This document shows positions 4,999 to 6,365 of a DNA stretch of 6,365 nucleotides, in pieces. The position numbers were made by a program, and so were the translations under genes. Below the pieces are notes generated by a model. That model did not search any database, had not been told where the DNA came from, and saw only the letters and a list, made by a program, of their open reading frames with translations. The stretch is from Thermoplasmata archaeon (GTDB lineage Archaea > Thermoplasmatota > Thermoplasmata > UBA10834). Position 1 is the stretch's first letter; every line of letters begins with the position of its first letter. The stretch covers positions 1 through 6,365 of the forward strand of contig DUKU01000091.1 in the NCBI GenBank assembly GCA_013329135.1, written 5' to 3'.

Positions 4999-6126
4999 AT
5001 GGCTTCGACACTGATGCTCTTGGCCAACCCGTACAGGCCCGACCCCAGGGTCCGGATCGAGGCGAAGGCGCTCGCGGACGCCGGGCACAGTGTGACGGTA
5101 CTGGCATGGTCCAGGGATACAGGCGACGCCGGGTCGGCCAAGGACGGTGCGGTCGAGATCGTGCGCGTGGGCCCTCTGTGCCCGTTCCGGTCCGCCGCCA
5201 AGATGATCATGCGTCTGCCGATGTACTGGCTCTCCGCGCTCCGCACCTCGGGGAGTATGGAGTTCGACATCATCCACAGCCACGACCTCGACACGCTCCC
5301 AGCGGGTCTGATGATCGGCTGGCTCCGGGACAAACCCGTTCTCTACGACGCTCACGAACTGTACGCGGCCATGGTCAAGGACGATGTCGGGCCCATGTTC
5401 AGGCCCCTGCAGATGCTTGAATCGTGCCTCGTGCGCAGGGCGGACGCGGTCGTGACCGTCAGCGACACACTGGCCCATGAGCTCTCGAAAGGTCGGACTG
5501 AGAGGCCGAGCGTCGTGATGACGAGCCCGGACATCGCTCCCCTCTCTGACGCAGAGGTGAAGGCCGTGCGCGAGAGGTACGGTCTCACTGGATTCGTGGT
5601 GTCGTACCTGGGCTCGCTCGAGCCAGGCAGGTTCGTCGAGGACCTGCTGGATGCGTTCACACCCGAAGACGGCGTGACAGTGCTCGTGGCTGGGAAGGGC
5701 TCACTCGAGAAGAAGGTCAGGGAGAGCACTGGCAGGTCCCAAGTGAAGTACGTCGGTGCCGTGTCGACGGATGAGGCGCTGAGGCTGACCGCAGCGTCCG
5801 ACCTGGTCACCGCCATGATGGACCCAGCCAATCCGAACAACGTCGTCGGCACTCCCGGCAAGATACTGAACTCGATGGCACTCGCAAAGCCTTACATAAC
5901 CACCCAGGGACTGGACATAGCGGAGATGACTGGCCGGGTGGGCTCCGGCATCGTGGTCGCGTACGACAGGGCGCGCTTCCGAGAGGCGGTCCTGAGGTCG
6001 AAGCAGGATCCGAAGGGGGTAGCCGAGATGGGTCGCAGGGGCAGGGAGCACTTCGCATCGCACATGTCTTGGGCCAAGAGCAGGGGGGAGCTCCTGGAGG
6101 CGTACGACCGCCTCCTAGGAGCTTGA
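4999..6126 (+). CDS. GT4-like glycosyltransferase (GT-B fold)
   Basis: This 375-residue protein should transfer a sugar from a nucleotide donor to a glycan or lipid acceptor at the cytoplasmic face of the membrane. The N-terminal half reads NPYRPDPRVRIEAKALADAGH (10-30), a usual start for GT4 proteins. It continues with HSHDLDTLPAG (93-103), YDAHELYAAM (116-125) and VVTVSDTLAHEL (151-162). The C-terminal donor domain starts near SYLGSLEPGRFVEDLLDAF (202-220) and includes VLVAGKGSLE, VKYVGAV and GTPGKILNSMALAKPYI (284-300). In many GT4 proteins the last motif is close to NKLFEYMALGKPVI; here Asn291 replaces the usual Glu. No signal peptide or clear transmembrane segment is visible. The donor and acceptor cannot be read from sequence; the adjacent operon suggests a UDP-sugar made there. 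The ATG at 4999 is supported by the family N-terminus and the TATA spacing. Confidence 0.85.
   Translation: MASTLMLLANPYRPDPRVRIEAKALADAGHSVTVLAWSRDTGDAGSAKDGAVEIVRVGPLCPFRSAAKMIMRLPMYWLSALRTSGSMEFDIIHSHDLDTLPAGLMIGWLRDKPVLYDAHELYAAMVKDDVGPMFRPLQMLESCLVRRADAVVTVSDTLAHELSKGRTERPSVVMTSPDIAPLSDAEVKAVRERYGLTGFVVSYLGSLEPGRFVEDLLDAFTPEDGVTVLVAGKGSLEKKVRESTGRSQVKYVGAVSTDEALRLTAASDLVTAMMDPANPNNVVGTPGKILNSMALAKPYITTQGLDIAEMTGRVGSGIVVAYDRARFREAVLRSKQDPKGVAEMGRRGREHFASHMSWAKSRGELLEAYDRLLGA
6112..6121. repeat. Palindrome CTCCTAGGAG at the 3' end of the glycosyltransferase gene
   Basis: This is a perfect 10-base palindrome over the last codons of the gene. It partly overlaps a 7-bp hairpin, GGAGGCG (6096-6102) with CGCCTCC (6109-6115) and a TACGAC loop. 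It contains the same CCTAGG core seen twice around the aminosugar-operon TATA box. No T-tract follows directly, so a terminator role is weak. Confidence 0.25.
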
Positions 6127-6139
6127 GGCCTACTGGTGC

Positions 6140-6155
6140 AAAAACCATTATATAC
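6140..6155 (+). promoter_or_regulatory. BRE/TATA box upstream of smc
   Basis: AAAAACC followed by ATTATATAC (6147-6155) is the strongest BRE/TATA match in the window. The expected start site is near 6178. That would give a leader of about 100 bases before the ATG at 6280, much longer than the other leaders here. A second AT-rich element, ATTTTATT (6166-6173), follows and may be an alternative TATA box or a T-rich 3' end for the glycosyltransferase mRNA. Confidence 0.6.
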
Positions 6156-6177
6156 CTTCCAACCCATTTTATTCTCC

Positions 6178-6195
6178 GTCCGACATCTGTCGGAC
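6178..6195. repeat. Perfect 7-bp inverted repeat at the predicted smc transcription start
   Basis: GTCCGAC and GTCGGAC are exact reverse complements separated by ATCT. The repeat begins at the start site predicted from the TATA box at 6147-6155. As DNA, it is well placed to be a repressor operator next to the promoter. As RNA, it would form a stable 5'-terminal hairpin. The sequence does not decide between these. Confidence 0.5.
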
Positions 6196-6212
6196 TCAAT
6201 GGGATGGGATGC

Positions 6213-6259
6213 AGAGAACAGAGCGTGCTATAGCTGTCAGCAAGAGACTGTTTTCTCTT
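6213..6259 (+). other. Potential structured segment of the smc leader
   Basis: AGAGAACAG (6213-6221) can pair with CTGTTTTCTCT (6248-6258), giving nine pairs with two bulged T. Inside it, TGCT (6226-6229) can pair with AGCA (6239-6242). An alternative local hairpin pairs AAGAGA (6242-6247) with TCTCTT (6254-6259). These pairings are partly exclusive and were found by eye; no known riboswitch class was recognised. With the 6178-6195 hairpin they make the 102 bases before smc unusually rich in inverted repeats. Confidence 0.3.
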
Positions 6260-6279
6260 CCCGGTCGGAGTCGGTCTCG

Positions 6280-6365
6280 ATGCACCTGAAGGAGATAGAG
6301 CTAGAGAACTTCAAATCGTTCGCCCGGAAGACGCGCATACCGCTCCTCGAGGGCTACACGTCGAT
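6280..6365 (+). CDS. smc: SMC chromosome-segregation ATPase, N-terminal fragment
   Basis: Only the first 28 codons are present; the gene runs off the right edge. The N-terminus MHLKEIELENFKSF, followed by RKTRIPLLEGYTS, is characteristic of SMC proteins. The Walker A loop (GPNGSGKS-like) would be expected a few residues past the edge. SMC forms the coiled-coil ATPase core of the condensin-like complex with ScpA and ScpB, acting on the nucleoid. The ATG at 6280 has GGAG (6267-6270) 9 bases upstream and matches the usual family start. The frame stays open upstream as far as the glycosyltransferase stop codon, and an in-frame ATG at 6199 would add 27 residues. That extension is Ser-rich and contains CYSC. 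Its third codon positions are less G/C-rich than the neighbouring genes, so it is probably leader. Confidence 0.85.
   Translation, partial: MHLKEIELENFKSFARKTRIPLLEGYTS

Noticed and set aside
6096..6121. A hairpin plus palindrome at the end of the glycosyltransferase gene as a transcription terminator
   Set aside because: No T-rich tract follows, the stem lies inside coding sequence, and archaeal termination depends mainly on T-tracts. The nearest T-rich stretch is about 45 bases further on.
6178..6279. A tRNA or known riboswitch in the smc leader
   Set aside because: No cloverleaf, no TTCGA-type T-loop, no CCA-adjacent acceptor stem and no motif of a known riboswitch class were found by eye.
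1..6365. CRISPR array, insertion sequence, defence system or integration site
   Set aside because: No regularly spaced direct repeats, transposase, integrase or defence-like proteins appear; all clear genes are sugar-nucleotide, glycan or SMC genes.

Overview
This window looks like archaeal chromosome. Promoter-like TATA boxes with purine-rich upstream elements sit about 28 bases ahead of several start codons, which is the spacing expected for leaderless mRNAs. Genes inside the cluster instead carry strong Shine-Dalgarno sites. Arginine is often AGG and isoleucine often ATA, and G/C is strongly preferred at third codon positions (overall GC about 60% by eye). These traits, with an archaeal-looking SMC start at the right edge, suggest a high-GC euryarchaeote, possibly Thermoplasmatota. 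That lineage is an inference; no rRNA or other marker gene is present.

Layout: (1) Bases 1-64 lie past the 3' end of the first gene and hold an inverted repeat around a TATA-like core, possibly the promoter of a minus-strand gene to the left. (2) A minus-strand UDP-glucose 6-dehydrogenase (65-1378) and a plus-strand GalU-type UTP-glucose-1-phosphate uridylyltransferase (1465-2316) diverge from an 86-base spacer with two back-to-back leaderless promoters. Together they would make UDP-glucose and then UDP-glucuronate. (3) After a 101-base gap with its own promoter comes a tight three-gene operon (2418-4955): a hexapeptide-repeat N-acetyltransferase, a DegT/DnrJ/EryC1 PLP aminotransferase and a Gfo/Idh/MocA oxidoreductase. 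This set is the acetyl-transfer, transamination and C3-oxidation module that makes UDP-2,3-diacetamido sugars. The gene order is the reverse of the reaction order. (4) A GT4-like glycosyltransferase (4999-6126) follows after 43 bases, with its own TATA box. (5) A 153-base spacer rich in inverted repeats leads to the first 28 codons of an SMC chromosome-segregation ATPase, cut by the window edge.

Taken together, the first six genes form a nucleotide-sugar and glycan-assembly locus. It would supply UDP-glucose, UDP-glucuronate and a UDP-3-(acet)amido sugar, plus one enzyme to transfer a sugar. The likely use is a surface glycan such as an N-glycan, S-layer glycan or polysaccharide. The smc gene marks the switch to housekeeping functions.

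I found no CRISPR array, mobile element, tRNA or rRNA, and no clearly novel system. The points most worth a second look are the smc leader and its ambiguous start, the missing WbpA-type dehydrogenase, and the glycosyltransferase with Asn where its family usually has Glu.
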